From: DALYJJ01 sp033763935
Lineage (GTDB): Bacteria; Acidobacteriota; Terriglobia; Bryobacterales; Bryobacteraceae
DNA: 64,000 bases
Assembly (NCBI GenBank): GCA_033763935.1
Contig: JANRJO010000006.1
Span: 30,324-94,323, forward strand
Reading direction: 5' to 3'
The translations under genes were made by a program, and so were the position numbers. Of this stretch, positions 7,216-16,415 are shown piece by piece; within the stretch, counting starts at the first letter, position 1; each line of letters starts with the position of its first letter. The notes under the pieces were generated by a model that was not told where the DNA came from, made no database searches, and saw only the letters and a program-made list of their open reading frames with translations.

Positions 7216-8538
7216 ATGGTGAATCGCCGAGGCTTTGTGAAGGCTGCCGCTGCGACGGCGGCGGTTTCGCGGACGCGGGCGGAGACGCTGGCGGTGGATG
7301 GCGGGACGCCGGTGCGGGCGGCGGCGCTGCGGGCCGGGTATTGGGGCAGCGAATTCTACGACGAAGCGGAGCGGAAGGAGTTGCTGGAGGTCCTGGAGAG
7401 CAAGTCGCCGTTCCGGTGGTATGGGCCAAAGACGCCTTTGAAGGTGCTGACCTTCGAGAAGGAGTTTGCGGCGCGGATGGGGACGAAGTATGCGCTGGCG
7501 GTGACGTCGGGGACGGCGGCGCTGGTGGTGGCGGTAAACGCACTGGGGATCGGGCCGGGGGACGAAGTGATTCTGCCGGCGTGGACATGGCACTCGTGCT
7601 TCAACGCGATTGTGCTGGCCGGGGCGCTGCCGGTGTTTGCGGAGATTGACGAGTCCTTCAACATCGATCCGCGGGACATCGAGAGCAAGATCACACCGCA
7701 GACGAAGGCGATCCTGGCGGTTCATCTGCAGGGGAACCCGGCGGACCTGGACGCTGTGATGGCGATCGCGCGGAAGCACAAGCTGCGGGTGATTGAAGAC
7801 TGCGCGCAGAGCGTGGGGGCGAGCTACAAGGGCCGGCCGCTGGGATCGATCGGGGACATTGCGATTTACAGCCTGCAACTGAACAAGACGATCACGGCGG
7901 GCGAGGGCGGGGCGGTGGTGTCGAACGATGCGGAGTTGTTCGAAAGAGCGGTGCGGTTCCACGACCTGGGCGGGATCCGGCCGCCGCACGAGCAGATGCT
8001 GGGGAAGACGCATCTCGACTGGTTTATCGGATCGGGGTACCGGGTGAACGAGTTCTCCGGTGGTGTGCTGCTGGCGCAGGTGCGGAAGCTCGACAAGGTG
8101 ATTGGCGCGGTGCGGAAGAATGCGAAGCGGGTGTACGAGGGGATTGCGGGGCTGCCGGGACTGGAGTTGAGGAAGCGGCCTGATCCGGATGGGGAGCTGG
8201 GGACGGGCGTTTTTCTGGGGTTCAAGGACAAGGGGCAGCGAGACAGGTTTCTGGCGGCGATGAAGGCGGAGAACGTGCCCGCCGCGCCGCCGTCGGGTTC
8301 GGTGCTGCTGCCGGTGCAGAAGCACATTGAGAACAAGGTGACGGTGCATCCGGCGTGGCCTTCGTTCACGAGCCCGCGGGGGCGGGCGATTCAGTATGGC
8401 GCGGCTTCGTGCCCGCGGTCAGCGGCGGTGCTGAACCGGTTCGCGGGAGTGATGATGGACCCGAGATACACGGCGCGGGACTGCGACGACATCGTGGCGG
8501 CGATTACAAAGGTCTATCCAAAGGTGCGGCAATCGTAG
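7216..8538 (+). CDS. DegT/DnrJ/EryC1/StrS-family aminotransferase with Tat-like leader
   Basis: A 440-residue PLP-dependent sugar-aminotransferase-type protein. Family marks include ALAVTSGTAALVVAV (cofactor phosphate loop), VIEDCAQSVGASYKG (the Asp facing the pyridine ring) and SLQLNKTITAGEGGAV, with the Schiff-base Lys. The N-terminus MVNRRGFVKAAAATAAVSRT has the NRRGF twin-arginine pattern, as in many acidobacterial proteins exported folded. DegT enzymes normally act on nucleotide sugars in the cytoplasm, so export is peculiar. A TTG two codons upstream is in frame but would overlap the promoter. No sugar-biosynthesis neighbours are present. Confidence 0.85.
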   Translation: MVNRRGFVKAAAATAAVSRTRAETLAVDGGTPVRAAALRAGYWGSEFYDEAERKELLEVLESKSPFRWYGPKTPLKVLTFEKEFAARMGTKYALAVTSGTAALVVAVNALGIGPGDEVILPAWTWHSCFNAIVLAGALPVFAEIDESFNIDPRDIESKITPQTKAILAVHLQGNPADLDAVMAIARKHKLRVIEDCAQSVGASYKGRPLGSIGDIAIYSLQLNKTITAGEGGAVVSNDAELFERAVRFHDLGGIRPPHEQMLGKTHLDWFIGSGYRVNEFSGGVLLAQVRKLDKVIGAVRKNAKRVYEGIAGLPGLELRKRPDPDGELGTGVFLGFKDKGQRDRFLAAMKAENVPAAPPSGSVLLPVQKHIENKVTVHPAWPSFTSPRGRAIQYGAASCPRSAAVLNRFAGVMMDPRYTARDCDDIVAAITKVYPKVRQS

Positions 8539-8550
8539 CAGAATAGCCGA

Positions 8551-9402
8551 GTGGAAATTGTTCGCTTGGTGCTGGGGCTGATTGCTTTGGCGGGTCTGGT
8601 GACGCTGGCGGCGGGGCTGGCCGGGTTCCATCTGCAGGATGGGGAGCTGGGGTCGCGATACCGGCGCGCGAATGTGACGGTGGAATCGATGGAGTGGCCA
8701 CGCGTGGTGCTGCGGCGCGCGGACGCCAAGAGGTGGGAGCTGAAGCGCTTCGTTCCGCTGCCCTGGTGGAACGTGGGGGAGACGATCCCGATCCACGTCA
8801 GTGAGGACGAGTCGCGGGTGGTACCGGTGTTCGGGGGATACCATCCGCTGCTCCTGATGCTGTACGGGTTTCTGGCGGTGATGTTCGGGGTGGGTGTACG
8901 GGCGTTTGTGCCGGAGCCTCCGTTGAACGTTCCTTTGACGCCGGCATGGCCAGTGGTGCTACACGAGGAGCAGGCGCGGGCGTGGGTCTTCCTCTTGTTG
9001 GGGATCGGGTTGGTGGGGTGGGTGGTGAAGGACTGGATGATGCCGGAGGAGGGCGCCCCGCGGTTTGCGATCGGCGCGGATGTGACGCGGCTGGCGATGG
9101 CGGGGATGCTGACGCTGGGGGGCGTGGTATGGCTGTCGAAGAAGATCCGGGTGACCCCGGAGGAACTGGTGGAGACGAGTGCTGTGGGCGAGAAGCGTGT
9201 GCGGTTCGCGGACGTGAAGTTTGCGAACAAGGTGGTGGTGCGGTCGGACGATTCGAAGAAGAGCCTGCTGGGGGTGAAGCTGGTGCTTTCAGACGCGAAG
9301 GGGAACAGCCTGTACGAGTTCACGAGTTCGCTGGAGCCGGTGGAGCAGGATGAGGCGGTGCGGAACTATTTGATGAAGCGGTTTCCGGCGAGAGAGCAAT
9401 GA
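8551..9402 (+). CDS. Membrane protein, DUF3592-like
   Basis: A 283-residue protein of uncertain family. It has an N-terminal transmembrane helix (about 5-27), a soluble segment, and three more hydrophobic helices at about 95-115, 148-165 and 178-195. The soluble parts (ESMEWPRVVLRRADAK, WWNVGETIPIHVSEDESRVV) resemble DUF3592-type proteins, a tentative match. The C-terminal 80 residues are soluble and charged. The GTG start sits 12 bases after the previous stop with CAGAAT six bases before it. The TGA overlaps the next ATG (ATGA), so it is co-transcribed with the ceramidase-like gene. Confidence 0.6.
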   Translation: MEIVRLVLGLIALAGLVTLAAGLAGFHLQDGELGSRYRRANVTVESMEWPRVVLRRADAKRWELKRFVPLPWWNVGETIPIHVSEDESRVVPVFGGYHPLLLMLYGFLAVMFGVGVRAFVPEPPLNVPLTPAWPVVLHEEQARAWVFLLLGIGLVGWVVKDWMMPEEGAPRFAIGADVTRLAMAGMLTLGGVVWLSKKIRVTPEELVETSAVGEKRVRFADVKFANKVVVRSDDSKKSLLGVKLVLSDAKGNSLYEFTSSLEPVEQDEAVRNYLMKRFPAREQ

Positions 9403-10763
9403 TGTTTCGCTGGCTGTTGCTGGTAGCGGCGGCGGGTTCGCTCCACGGTGAGATCCGCGCGGGTGCGGCGGCGGTGAAGATCACGCCGCCGAAGGGCGCG
9501 CCAATGGCGGGCTACTACTACGGGCGGGCAGCGGAGGGTGTGCACGACGACCTGTTCGCTAAGGCTCTGGTGTTCGACGACGGGGCGACGCGTGCGGCGA
9601 TGGTGTCGTGCGACCTGATTCACATGCCGGGCTCGATTGCGACGAAGGCGCGAGACGAGGCGGCGCGGCGGACGGGCATTCCGGCGGCGAACATTCTGGT
9701 GAGCGCGACGCACACCCATACGGGGCCGCAGTTCCCGGGTGCGGACGGGCGGTTCAGGGGCGGGGGCGAGACGGCGCGCATCGCGGAACAGTACGCGGCG
9801 GAGTTGCCTGGGTTGATCGCGGAGAGCGTGGAGAAGGCGGTGGCAGCGCTGGCGCCGGTGACGGTGTCCGCGGCGGTGGGGCGCGAGGAGACGCTGGCGT
9901 TCAACCGTCGGTACTGGATGACGGACGGGACAGTGGGGTGGAATCCGGGGAAGAACAATCCGCGCGTGGTGCGGCCGGCGGGGCCGGTGGATCCGGAGGT
10001 TCCGGTGGTGGCGGTGCGGAGGGCGGACGGGGCGGCGGTGGCGTCCTACGTGAACTTCGCGATGCATCTGGATACGGTCGGAGGGATGCAGTTCTCGGCG
10101 GATTTTCCGTACACGCTCGCGCGGCTGTTCGGTGAAACGACGGGCGGCGTCACGTTGTTCACGATGGGCTGTTCGGGGAACGTGAATCACCTGGATGTGA
10201 ACTGGAGCGATCGGCAGAAGGGGCATGGCGAAGCGGCGCGAATCGGGACGGTGCTGGCGGGCGAGGCGCTGCGGGCTTGGAAGCGGGCGCGGCCGGTGGA
10301 GGCGGCGCGCGTGCGTGTGAGCAGCGAGCAGGTGTCGTTGCCGCCGGCTGGGGTGACAGCAGCGGATGTTGACTGGGCGCGGCCGGTGGCGGCAACGTTC
10401 GACAAACCGAACGCGGCGCCGTTTCTCGATCTGGTGCGAGCGATCAAGGTTCTGGACGTAGCGGCGCGGGAGGGTCGGCCGTTTGACGCGGAGGTGCAGG
10501 TGATCGCGTTGGGGCGGGATTTGGCGTGGGTGGGGTTGCCGGGCGAGATCTTCACCGAGCTGGGGATGGCCATCAAGCAGGCTTCTCCATTCCGGCACAC
10601 GATCGTGGTGTCGATGGCGAACGATCACCTGGGCTACATACCGAACCGGCGCGCTTACGCGGAAGGCGCGTATGAGGTGGTGAGCACGCGGTGTGCGGCA
10701 GGGGCGGGCGAGATGCTCGTAGAATCGGCTACAAGGCAACTCGTCGCCCTGCATCAGAAATGA
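9399..10763 (+). CDS. Neutral/alkaline ceramidase-like secreted hydrolase
   Basis: A 454-residue protein with a signal peptide (MMFRWLLLVAAAGSLHG). The family core is clear: GAAAVKITPPKGAPMAGYYY at the start, AMVSCDLIHMPG, and the zinc-site stretch ILVSATHTHTGPQFPG. Downstream conserved pieces are NFAMHLDTVGG and FTMGCSGNVNHL. It is shorter than true ceramidases (about 650-700 residues) and lacks the C-terminal immunoglobulin-like domain. It is better called a neutral/alkaline non-lysosomal-ceramidase-domain protein; the substrate may not be ceramide. It overlaps both neighbours by a few bases. Confidence 0.85.
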   Translation: MMFRWLLLVAAAGSLHGEIRAGAAAVKITPPKGAPMAGYYYGRAAEGVHDDLFAKALVFDDGATRAAMVSCDLIHMPGSIATKARDEAARRTGIPAANILVSATHTHTGPQFPGADGRFRGGGETARIAEQYAAELPGLIAESVEKAVAALAPVTVSAAVGREETLAFNRRYWMTDGTVGWNPGKNNPRVVRPAGPVDPEVPVVAVRRADGAAVASYVNFAMHLDTVGGMQFSADFPYTLARLFGETTGGVTLFTMGCSGNVNHLDVNWSDRQKGHGEAARIGTVLAGEALRAWKRARPVEAARVRVSSEQVSLPPAGVTAADVDWARPVAATFDKPNAAPFLDLVRAIKVLDVAAREGRPFDAEVQVIALGRDLAWVGLPGEIFTELGMAIKQASPFRHTIVVSMANDHLGYIPNRRAYAEGAYEVVSTRCAAGAGEMLVESATRQLVALHQK

Positions 10764-12112
10764 AGACACATCCACCCGGCCTTTCGACTCTGTTTCTCAC
10801 CGAGCTTTGGGAGCGGTTCAGTTATTACGGCATGCGCGCCATCCTGGTGTTGTTCATGGTGGCGCCGGCGGCGGACGGAGGGCTGGGCTTCGATACGAAG
10901 CAGGCGACGTCGCTGTACGGGACGTACACGATGATGGTGTACCTGCTGGCGCTGCCGGGCGGGTTTGTGGCGGACCGGTTCTTGCGGCCGTGGCGGGCGG
11001 TGGTTTTGGGCGGGTCCTTGATGGTGATCGGGCAGTTCCTGCTGGCGGTGCATGCGCTGCCGTTCTTTTATGGCGGGTTGACGCTGATCGCCGTTGGTAC
11101 GGGGCTGTTGAAGCCGAACGTGAGCACGATGGTGGGGAGCTTATACGGGCCGGGGGATCCGCGGCGGGACAGCGGGTTCTCCATCTTCTATATGGGCATC
11201 AACATCGGGGCGCTGATGGCGCCGCTGGTGTGCGGGTGGCTGGCAGAGAGCCGCGCCTTCAAGGGCGTGCTGGCGGGGGCGGGGATCGATCCGCGGATGA
11301 GCTGGCATTTCGGTTTTGCGGCGGCGGGCGTGGGGATGATTGTGGGGCTCATCGTATTCTTGTCGCAGCGGTCGCGGCTGCCTTTGGAGAGCGGCGGGGC
11401 GAGGAAGGGGGCAGCATCCACGGCGGGGGGCGGGGGCGTATTGACGGCGGAGGAGTGGAAGCGCACGGGAGCGATTGCAATTCTCTTCGCGTTCACGATT
11501 TTGTTCTGGGCGGCCTACGAGCAGAAGGGCGCGAGCTTAAACCTGTTCGCGAAGCAACTGGTGAGCACGAATCTGTTCGGGTTCGATTTTCCGGCCAGCT
11601 GGCTACAATCGCTGACTCCGTTTTATGTGATTCTGCTGGCGCCGGTGTTCGCACGCTTGTGGGTGAGGCTAGGCGCGCGACAGCCATCGAGCCCGCAGAA
11701 GTTTTCGCTCGGGCTGCTGGCGATCGGGCTGGCGTTTGTGGTGTTGGTGCCCGCGTCGGCGCTGACAGGCGCGGGCAAGATCAGCCCGCTGTGGCTGGTG
11801 GCGGTGTATTTTCTCGACGTGGTGGGAGAGCTGTGTTTGAGCCCGGTGGGATTGAGCACGGTGACCAAGCTGTCGCCGGCACGGTTTGTGGGGCTGATGA
11901 TGGGCCTCTGGTTTTTCGCGACATCGCTGGGCAATAAGCTGGCGGGATTCTTGTCCGGGTTCTTTGTGGCGAACGACCCTCGACGGCTGATGGAGCTGTA
12001 TGGGGGAATCGCGGCGATGTTGCTGGTGGGTTCGCTATTGCTGGTTCTACTGACTCCGGCGATCCGGCGCTGGTCCGGCGAAGGTCAGGCGTCCAGCGAC
12101 AGGACGGCGTGA
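10760..12112 (+). CDS. POT/PTR2-family proton-coupled oligopeptide transporter
   Basis: A 450-residue inner-membrane transporter. The POT signature ELWERFSYYGMRAILVLFMV is at the N-terminus, with LPGGFVADRFLRPWRAVVLG after helix 2 and the second family signature around GTGLLKPNVSTMVGSLY. About 12-14 hydrophobic helices are present. The ATG overlaps the stop of the ceramidase-like gene (AAATGA). Its 3' end overlaps the convergent glycoside-hydrolase gene by 28 bases. It would import di- and tripeptides with protons; specificity cannot be read. Confidence 0.92.
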   Translation: MKTHPPGLSTLFLTELWERFSYYGMRAILVLFMVAPAADGGLGFDTKQATSLYGTYTMMVYLLALPGGFVADRFLRPWRAVVLGGSLMVIGQFLLAVHALPFFYGGLTLIAVGTGLLKPNVSTMVGSLYGPGDPRRDSGFSIFYMGINIGALMAPLVCGWLAESRAFKGVLAGAGIDPRMSWHFGFAAAGVGMIVGLIVFLSQRSRLPLESGGARKGAASTAGGGGVLTAEEWKRTGAIAILFAFTILFWAAYEQKGASLNLFAKQLVSTNLFGFDFPASWLQSLTPFYVILLAPVFARLWVRLGARQPSSPQKFSLGLLAIGLAFVVLVPASALTGAGKISPLWLVAVYFLDVVGELCLSPVGLSTVTKLSPARFVGLMMGLWFFATSLGNKLAGFLSGFFVANDPRRLMELYGGIAAMLLVGSLLLVLLTPAIRRWSGEGQASSDRTA

Positions 12113-14049
12113 ATGTCGATGCTCGGGATGGTGACGGAGCCGCCCGGCGTTACGGGGAGTTCGCGGTTCTCGGGCAGGAGCATGGCGCGTTTCGGGGGCT
12201 TCGCGAAGGTGACGGTGACGGGGCCGACGGGCGGCACATAGTCGCTGGTCGAGTAATCGCCGGCCACCTGCATTGCGGAAGCATTGGCGAGATGGAGCAA
12301 CGTCTTGCCGTTCTTGCGGCGGAGGGCGCTTTCGAGGACGGGCGGGCCTTGGATGCGATAGGCCGGTGTGAAGAGCCGGGCGGCGAGGCGGGCGACGAAG
12401 CGGCGGACTTCGGGGGCGTGTGTAGCGGCGAAGGCGGTGCCCAGGGGGCCTGGGACTAGCAGCAGGCGGCCTTTGCCCACTGTCGAGAGCGTTGCGGCGA
12501 CGGCGCCATCGCGGGCGTCGAAGGTCGGATAGCGCTGTTCGAGGGCTTCGGCTTCGATGTCCTGCCATATACCGGTGACGTTGCCGAAGGATTCTTCGCC
12601 GGCGATGAAGGCGTTGGCTTGCGCGGGCGCGCCGCGGAGGGTGACGCCGGCGAGGGAGGCGAAGAGCCCGGCGTTGGCGGCGCCGGCGACGAGGGTGCTG
12701 CCGCCCTGACGGACGTAGTGAACAAGTGCGTCGCGCGTTTCTTCGCCGATGTCTGCCCACTCGGGGACGACGATGAGCGGATATCCCTCGGCGATTTCAG
12801 AGAGCTTCCAATCCGGGATCACGTCGACCGAGTAGCCGGATTCGACCAGCGCGTCGATGAAGCCGCGTGCGGGATTCACGGCGGCGCCCCAGCCGCCGAA
12901 CATCTTCTTCGTCGTGCGATAAAGAGTCCGCTTGGAGAAGAGAACGCCGACTTGCGGAATGCAATCGGACTTGTGGCTAACGGCCTGCCGCGCGCGGCAG
13001 AAGTCTCCTACCTTACCCATCACTTCGATGAGGCGGCGGTCCAACTTCCCTGCCCTGGTGGGCTGATAGTACACCTGGAAACCACCGCCCTGCGCGAGCA
13101 CGACGGACGCTTCCTGCTGCAAGGCGACTGCGGACTTGTGGACGTTGCCGACCGCGTTGTTGCGGCCCCATTGAAAGCCCCACGCCATGAGGTCCCACGG
13201 CATACCGATTTGGGCGAGGTAGCGCGCTTCGAGGCGCGCGGAGGAGATGCTGGCGTTGCCGAGGAAGTCGCCGCTGACGAAATCGACGGGGAGGTCAGGG
13301 CGCTCGGGCACGTAGGTGGAGTAGAGCCAGTTGCTGGCGATCTGGAAGCCTGGCCGGAAACGATGGATTTCGTCGGCGTAGTGTCGGACGTAGTCGCGGA
13401 AGCGCTGGCGGTTGAACTCGAGGAACTCCTGCCAGCGGGGGTCGGCGGGGGTTTTGGGGAGGGGCGAGCCGAAGGCTTTCGCGGCGGCGCCGGAGTAGTC
13501 GGGTTGAACGGACCAGCATTCGCCATCGACCCAGACGCCGTCGAGGTCGTAGCGCGAGGCGGCTTCTTTGAGCTGCGGGATCATCCGTTGGTCCACGTAG
13601 GGGCTGAAGACGCTGGTGTTGTTGGGGTCGCGTTTGCCGTCGGGAGTGATGCGGGCCCACTCGGGATGCTCGGCGACGGCGAGCGTGTCCCAGACGCCGG
13701 AGAAGTGGATGAAGAGGCCGACGCCGTGCTTCGCGGTGACCTTGCGCCAGAGGGCGAGCGAATCATTGACGATGCCGGAGGCGGGCTTGCTGACGGCGGA
13801 GGGGTAGCCGAGGTAGCCGACGTGGCCTTTGCAGTCGTACTGGACGTAGTCGGGCTTGACGCGGGCGAGGAAGGCTTCGACCATTTCCTCGGTGACGTCG
13901 CGGCCGAGAGCTGTGTCCTTGTCGTTAGGGTGCAGATCGAAGTGCATGCCGAGGAAGCATTCGCTCCGACGCAGCGGCTTCTTTTGGGCGACGGCGGAAG
14001 CGAGAGACGCGAGAGCAGCCAGGCGAGCGAGGTCACGTCGGGACAGCAT
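12085..14049 (-). CDS. Secreted glycoside hydrolase, GHL6/alpha-L-fucosidase-like with glutaminase-like domain
   Basis: A 654-residue protein. A leader (MLSRRDLARLAALASLASAV) is followed by a TIM-barrel-type domain (about 30-350) with DYVQYDCKGHVGYLGYPSAV, GLFIHFSGVWDTLA and DLDGVWVDGECWSVQPDYSG. The last supplies Asp/Glu residues fitting a catalytic site. Residues from about 400 (VGVLFSKRTL, YPLIVVPEWADIGEETRDAL) resemble the beta-galactosidase trimerisation or amidotransferase-like fold, and a beta-sandwich follows. The match is closest to hypothetical glycoside hydrolase 6 or alpha-fucosidase-like proteins; the sugar is unknown. The ATG lies 24 bases from the divergent STAS gene. Confidence 0.65.
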   Translation of the reverse strand: MLSRRDLARLAALASLASAVAQKKPLRRSECFLGMHFDLHPNDKDTALGRDVTEEMVEAFLARVKPDYVQYDCKGHVGYLGYPSAVSKPASGIVNDSLALWRKVTAKHGVGLFIHFSGVWDTLAVAEHPEWARITPDGKRDPNNTSVFSPYVDQRMIPQLKEAASRYDLDGVWVDGECWSVQPDYSGAAAKAFGSPLPKTPADPRWQEFLEFNRQRFRDYVRHYADEIHRFRPGFQIASNWLYSTYVPERPDLPVDFVSGDFLGNASISSARLEARYLAQIGMPWDLMAWGFQWGRNNAVGNVHKSAVALQQEASVVLAQGGGFQVYYQPTRAGKLDRRLIEVMGKVGDFCRARQAVSHKSDCIPQVGVLFSKRTLYRTTKKMFGGWGAAVNPARGFIDALVESGYSVDVIPDWKLSEIAEGYPLIVVPEWADIGEETRDALVHYVRQGGSTLVAGAANAGLFASLAGVTLRGAPAQANAFIAGEESFGNVTGIWQDIEAEALEQRYPTFDARDGAVAATLSTVGKGRLLLVPGPLGTAFAATHAPEVRRFVARLAARLFTPAYRIQGPPVLESALRRKNGKTLLHLANASAMQVAGDYSTSDYVPPVGPVTVTFAKPPKRAMLLPENRELPVTPGGSVTIPSIDIHAVLSLDA

Positions 14050-14073
14050 CGCTACTACAATATAGAAGTCCTT
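14050..14073. promoter_or_regulatory. Back-to-back promoters in a 24-base divergent gap
   Basis: Only 24 bases separate two divergent ATGs. The plus strand offers TACAAT (14056-14061), 12 bases before the STAS start. The minus strand offers TATATT, about nine bases before the glycoside-hydrolase start. The two hexamers overlap in one TACAATATAG. Any -35 element must therefore lie inside the opposite gene. Confidence 0.5.
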
Positions 14074-14487
14074 ATGACTCTGGAGATTCAAGAGCGCGAG
14101 CGCGAGGGCGTGACGATTGTCGACCTGAAGGGGCGGCTGACGGTGGGGGAGGGCGTCTCGCAACTGCGCGAGCACCTGAACCGGATGGCGGCGGACGGCC
14201 GGCAGAGGATTGTGCTGAACCTCGAGCACGTCGACTATATCGACTCGACGGGACTGGGGACGCTGGTGATCTGCTTCACGAGCAACAAGAAGGCGGGCGG
14301 GTTGCTGAAGCTGCTGAACCTGAATAAGCGCAACATTGAGCTGCTGGTTCTGACGAAGCTGACGACGGTGTTCGAGCTGTTCACGGACGAGCAGGATGCG
14401 GTGAACAGTTTCTTCCCGGACCGGGAGATCAAGCGATTCGACATATTGAGTTTCGTGCAGCAGCAGCGGCGGGCGGAAGAGAGTTAG
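14074..14487 (+). CDS. STAS-domain anti-sigma-factor antagonist
   Basis: A 137-residue protein built around a SpoIIAA-like STAS domain (1-110). The phosphorylation-site motif is VDYIDSTGLGTLV, with the candidate Ser at 58, and is preceded by RIVLNLEHV. Such proteins bind anti-sigma kinases when unphosphorylated. A C-terminal tail of about 25 residues (REIKRFDILSFVQQQRRAEES) extends beyond the domain. No anti-sigma kinase or sigma factor lies nearby, so its partner is elsewhere. The amidase follows closely. Confidence 0.9.
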   Translation: MTLEIQEREREGVTIVDLKGRLTVGEGVSQLREHLNRMAADGRQRIVLNLEHVDYIDSTGLGTLVICFTSNKKAGGLLKLLNLNKRNIELLVLTKLTTVFELFTDEQDAVNSFFPDREIKRFDILSFVQQQRRAEES

Positions 14488-14501
14488 CCACCGACGTGAC
14501 G

Positions 14502-15860
14502 ATGGAGCCTAACCGCCTGCCGTTGCGGGAGCAGGCGCGGCTTGTTCGGGAGCGGAAGCTGTCGCCCGTGGAGCTGGTAGAAGCGCACCTGGCGGAGATT
14601 CGCGCGCGGAATCCGGGGATCAACGCCTTTGTCGAGGTGTTCGAGGAGGAGGCGCTGGCGGCGGCGCGGGCGGCTGCCGAGGCTGAGCCGCGCGGGGTGC
14701 TGCACGGGGTGCCGATCACTATCAAGGACAGCTTCGACATCGCGGGGAAGCCGACGCTGTGCGGGAGCCGGCTGAGGCGGGACCACCGTGCGGGGCGCGA
14801 TTCGACGGCGGTGCGGCGATTGCGGGAGGCGGGGGCGATTCTGCTGGGGAAGACGAACACTCCGGAGTTCCTCTACAACTGGGAGACGGACAACGCGGTG
14901 ACGGGGCGGACGAACAATCCGTTCGATGCAGCGCGGACGAGCGGAGGGTCGAGCGGGGGGGAGGCGGCGGCGATTGCGGCCTTCTGTTCGGCGGGCGGGA
15001 TTGGCAGCGACGGGGGCGGGTCGATTCGTTTTCCGGCGCATTGTTGCGGGATTGCGGGGTTAAAGCCGACGCCGGGGCGGGTATCGGCGGCGGGACATTT
15101 TCCGGAGATTGCGCATCCGGGAGGGTTGTTGGGCGTGGGCGGGCCGATGGCGCGGGACGCGGCGGACTTGCGGGTGCTGTTCGAGGTGCTGGCGGGGTAT
15201 GACTTCGAAGATCCGTTTTCGGCGCCGGTGCCGCTGCGGGCGGCAGAGGTGAGCGGAATGCGGGTGGGGGTGATGGAGGACGGATGGCCGGGGGTTCCGG
15301 TGTCGGGGGTGGTGCGGGATGCGGTGCGGAGCGCGGCCGATGCGCTGGCGAGGCTCGGGTTCGCTGTTGAGGCGTTTTCGCCGAAGGGAATGACGCGGGC
15401 TCCAGCGGTGTGGGAGTTCTTCTTCGTGGACGTGCCAGTGCCGTTCACGCGGCGCATGATCGAGGGGCGCGAGCACGAGACGCATTGGACGGGCACGGAG
15501 ATGGTGCGGCGGTGCGAAGGCAAGCCGGAACCCACGGGGCGGGAGATCGTGGAGATGCTGGCGGTGCGGGACAAACTGCGGGTATCGATGCTCGAGCAGA
15601 TGGAGGGCTACGCGGTGCTGCTGCTGCCGCCGTGCGCGGTGCAGGCGTTTCCCCACCGGCAGCGGGAGTTTGGAACCAGCGGGCGGACGATTGAGTACCT
15701 GGAGGCGATGGCGCCGTTGACGCCGTTCAACCTGTTCGGGATGCCAGGGTTGGTGATCCCGTGGACGGTGTCGGACGGCTTACCGTGCGGCGTTCAGTTT
15801 GCCGCCGCGCCTTACGGCGAGGAGCTGTTGCTGGAGATTGGGCTTCACCTCGCCAGGTAG
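14502..15860 (+). CDS. Amidase-signature-family hydrolase
   Basis: A 452-residue enzyme of the GatA/amidase class. The Ser-cisSer-Lys triad is intact: Lys75 in GVPITIKDS, the first Ser of GGSSGG (150) and Ser175 in DGGGSIRFPA. It would hydrolyse a carboxamide. It is not linked to gatB or gatC, so a tRNA-dependent role is unlikely. A GTG two codons upstream is an alternative start, and no ribosome site distinguishes them. It lies 14 bases after the STAS gene and its 3' end overlaps the convergent gene by 16 bases. Confidence 0.88.
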   Translation: MEPNRLPLREQARLVRERKLSPVELVEAHLAEIRARNPGINAFVEVFEEEALAAARAAAEAEPRGVLHGVPITIKDSFDIAGKPTLCGSRLRRDHRAGRDSTAVRRLREAGAILLGKTNTPEFLYNWETDNAVTGRTNNPFDAARTSGGSSGGEAAAIAAFCSAGGIGSDGGGSIRFPAHCCGIAGLKPTPGRVSAAGHFPEIAHPGGLLGVGGPMARDAADLRVLFEVLAGYDFEDPFSAPVPLRAAEVSGMRVGVMEDGWPGVPVSGVVRDAVRSAADALARLGFAVEAFSPKGMTRAPAVWEFFFVDVPVPFTRRMIEGREHETHWTGTEMVRRCEGKPEPTGREIVEMLAVRDKLRVSMLEQMEGYAVLLLPPCAVQAFPHRQREFGTSGRTIEYLEAMAPLTPFNLFGMPGLVIPWTVSDGLPCGVQFAAAPYGEELLLEIGLHLAR

Positions 15861-16315
15861 CCGCGCACGATGACGCTGTTGAGGCGGACGGGGTCGCCGA
15901 TGGGCGAAGGGAAGGTGTCCAGGCAAAGGCGGGCCCGGGAGGAGACGGCGAAGCCGGTGGTGAGGCGCTCGCTGCGGCCGCCGAGGCCGGAGTTATTGAG
16001 GTTGGTGATGGATTCGAACGCGCGGCGGCGGACTTCGACGTTCTCGAGGTTCTCAATGATGAGGCGCAGGATCTGGATTTGCAGCGGTGTGCCGTTGTAG
16101 TAGTGCCAATCGACATCGGTGACCACGAGGTGTGTGCCCTCGGGGACGCGGAAGGGGGTGCTCTGCTGGGTGCCGTCGGGGAGGTTACGGAAGAAGTCGA
16201 TGCGGGCGGGGCCGCAGCCGCCGCGGACATCGGTGCGCATTTCGAGGACGACGATCTGGCCGGGGTCGGCGGCAAGCAGCGGCAGGGCAGCGAGGAGAAA
16301 GACAGCGGTCCGCAT
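15845..16315 (-). CDS. Secreted hypothetical protein
   Basis: A 156-residue protein not recognised from any named family. A signal peptide (MRTAVFLLAALPLLAADPGQ) is followed by a likely all-beta domain (GQIVVLEMRTDVRGG, THLVVTDVDWHYYNGTPLQI). The two remaining Cys are far apart. The hydrophobic-alternating pattern suggests a jelly-roll or immunoglobulin-like secreted fold, but this is only pattern reading. The 3' end overlaps the convergent amidase gene. Confidence 0.55.
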   Translation of the reverse strand: MRTAVFLLAALPLLAADPGQIVVLEMRTDVRGGCGPARIDFFRNLPDGTQQSTPFRVPEGTHLVVTDVDWHYYNGTPLQIQILRLIIENLENVEVRRRAFESITNLNNSGLGGRSERLTTGFAVSSRARLCLDTFPSPIGDPVRLNSVIVRGYLAR

Positions 16316-16415
16316 AGGAAGTTGGATGAACCGTGGGTTAAACCGGTTGCGGGAAGCAAGGGATTCACCGGATAGAGTGTTTGGGCGGGGGCGTTCAGAC
16401 TGGTAACAGGGACCG

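Noticed and set aside
9399..10763. True ceramidase
   Set aside because: The protein is about 200 residues shorter than characterised ceramidases and lacks their C-terminal domain; kept as ceramidase-like.
14502..15860. Amidase as GatA of a tRNA amidotransferase
   Set aside because: No gatB or gatC neighbours, and the C-terminal half lacks strong GatA-specific stretches; kept as a general amidase.
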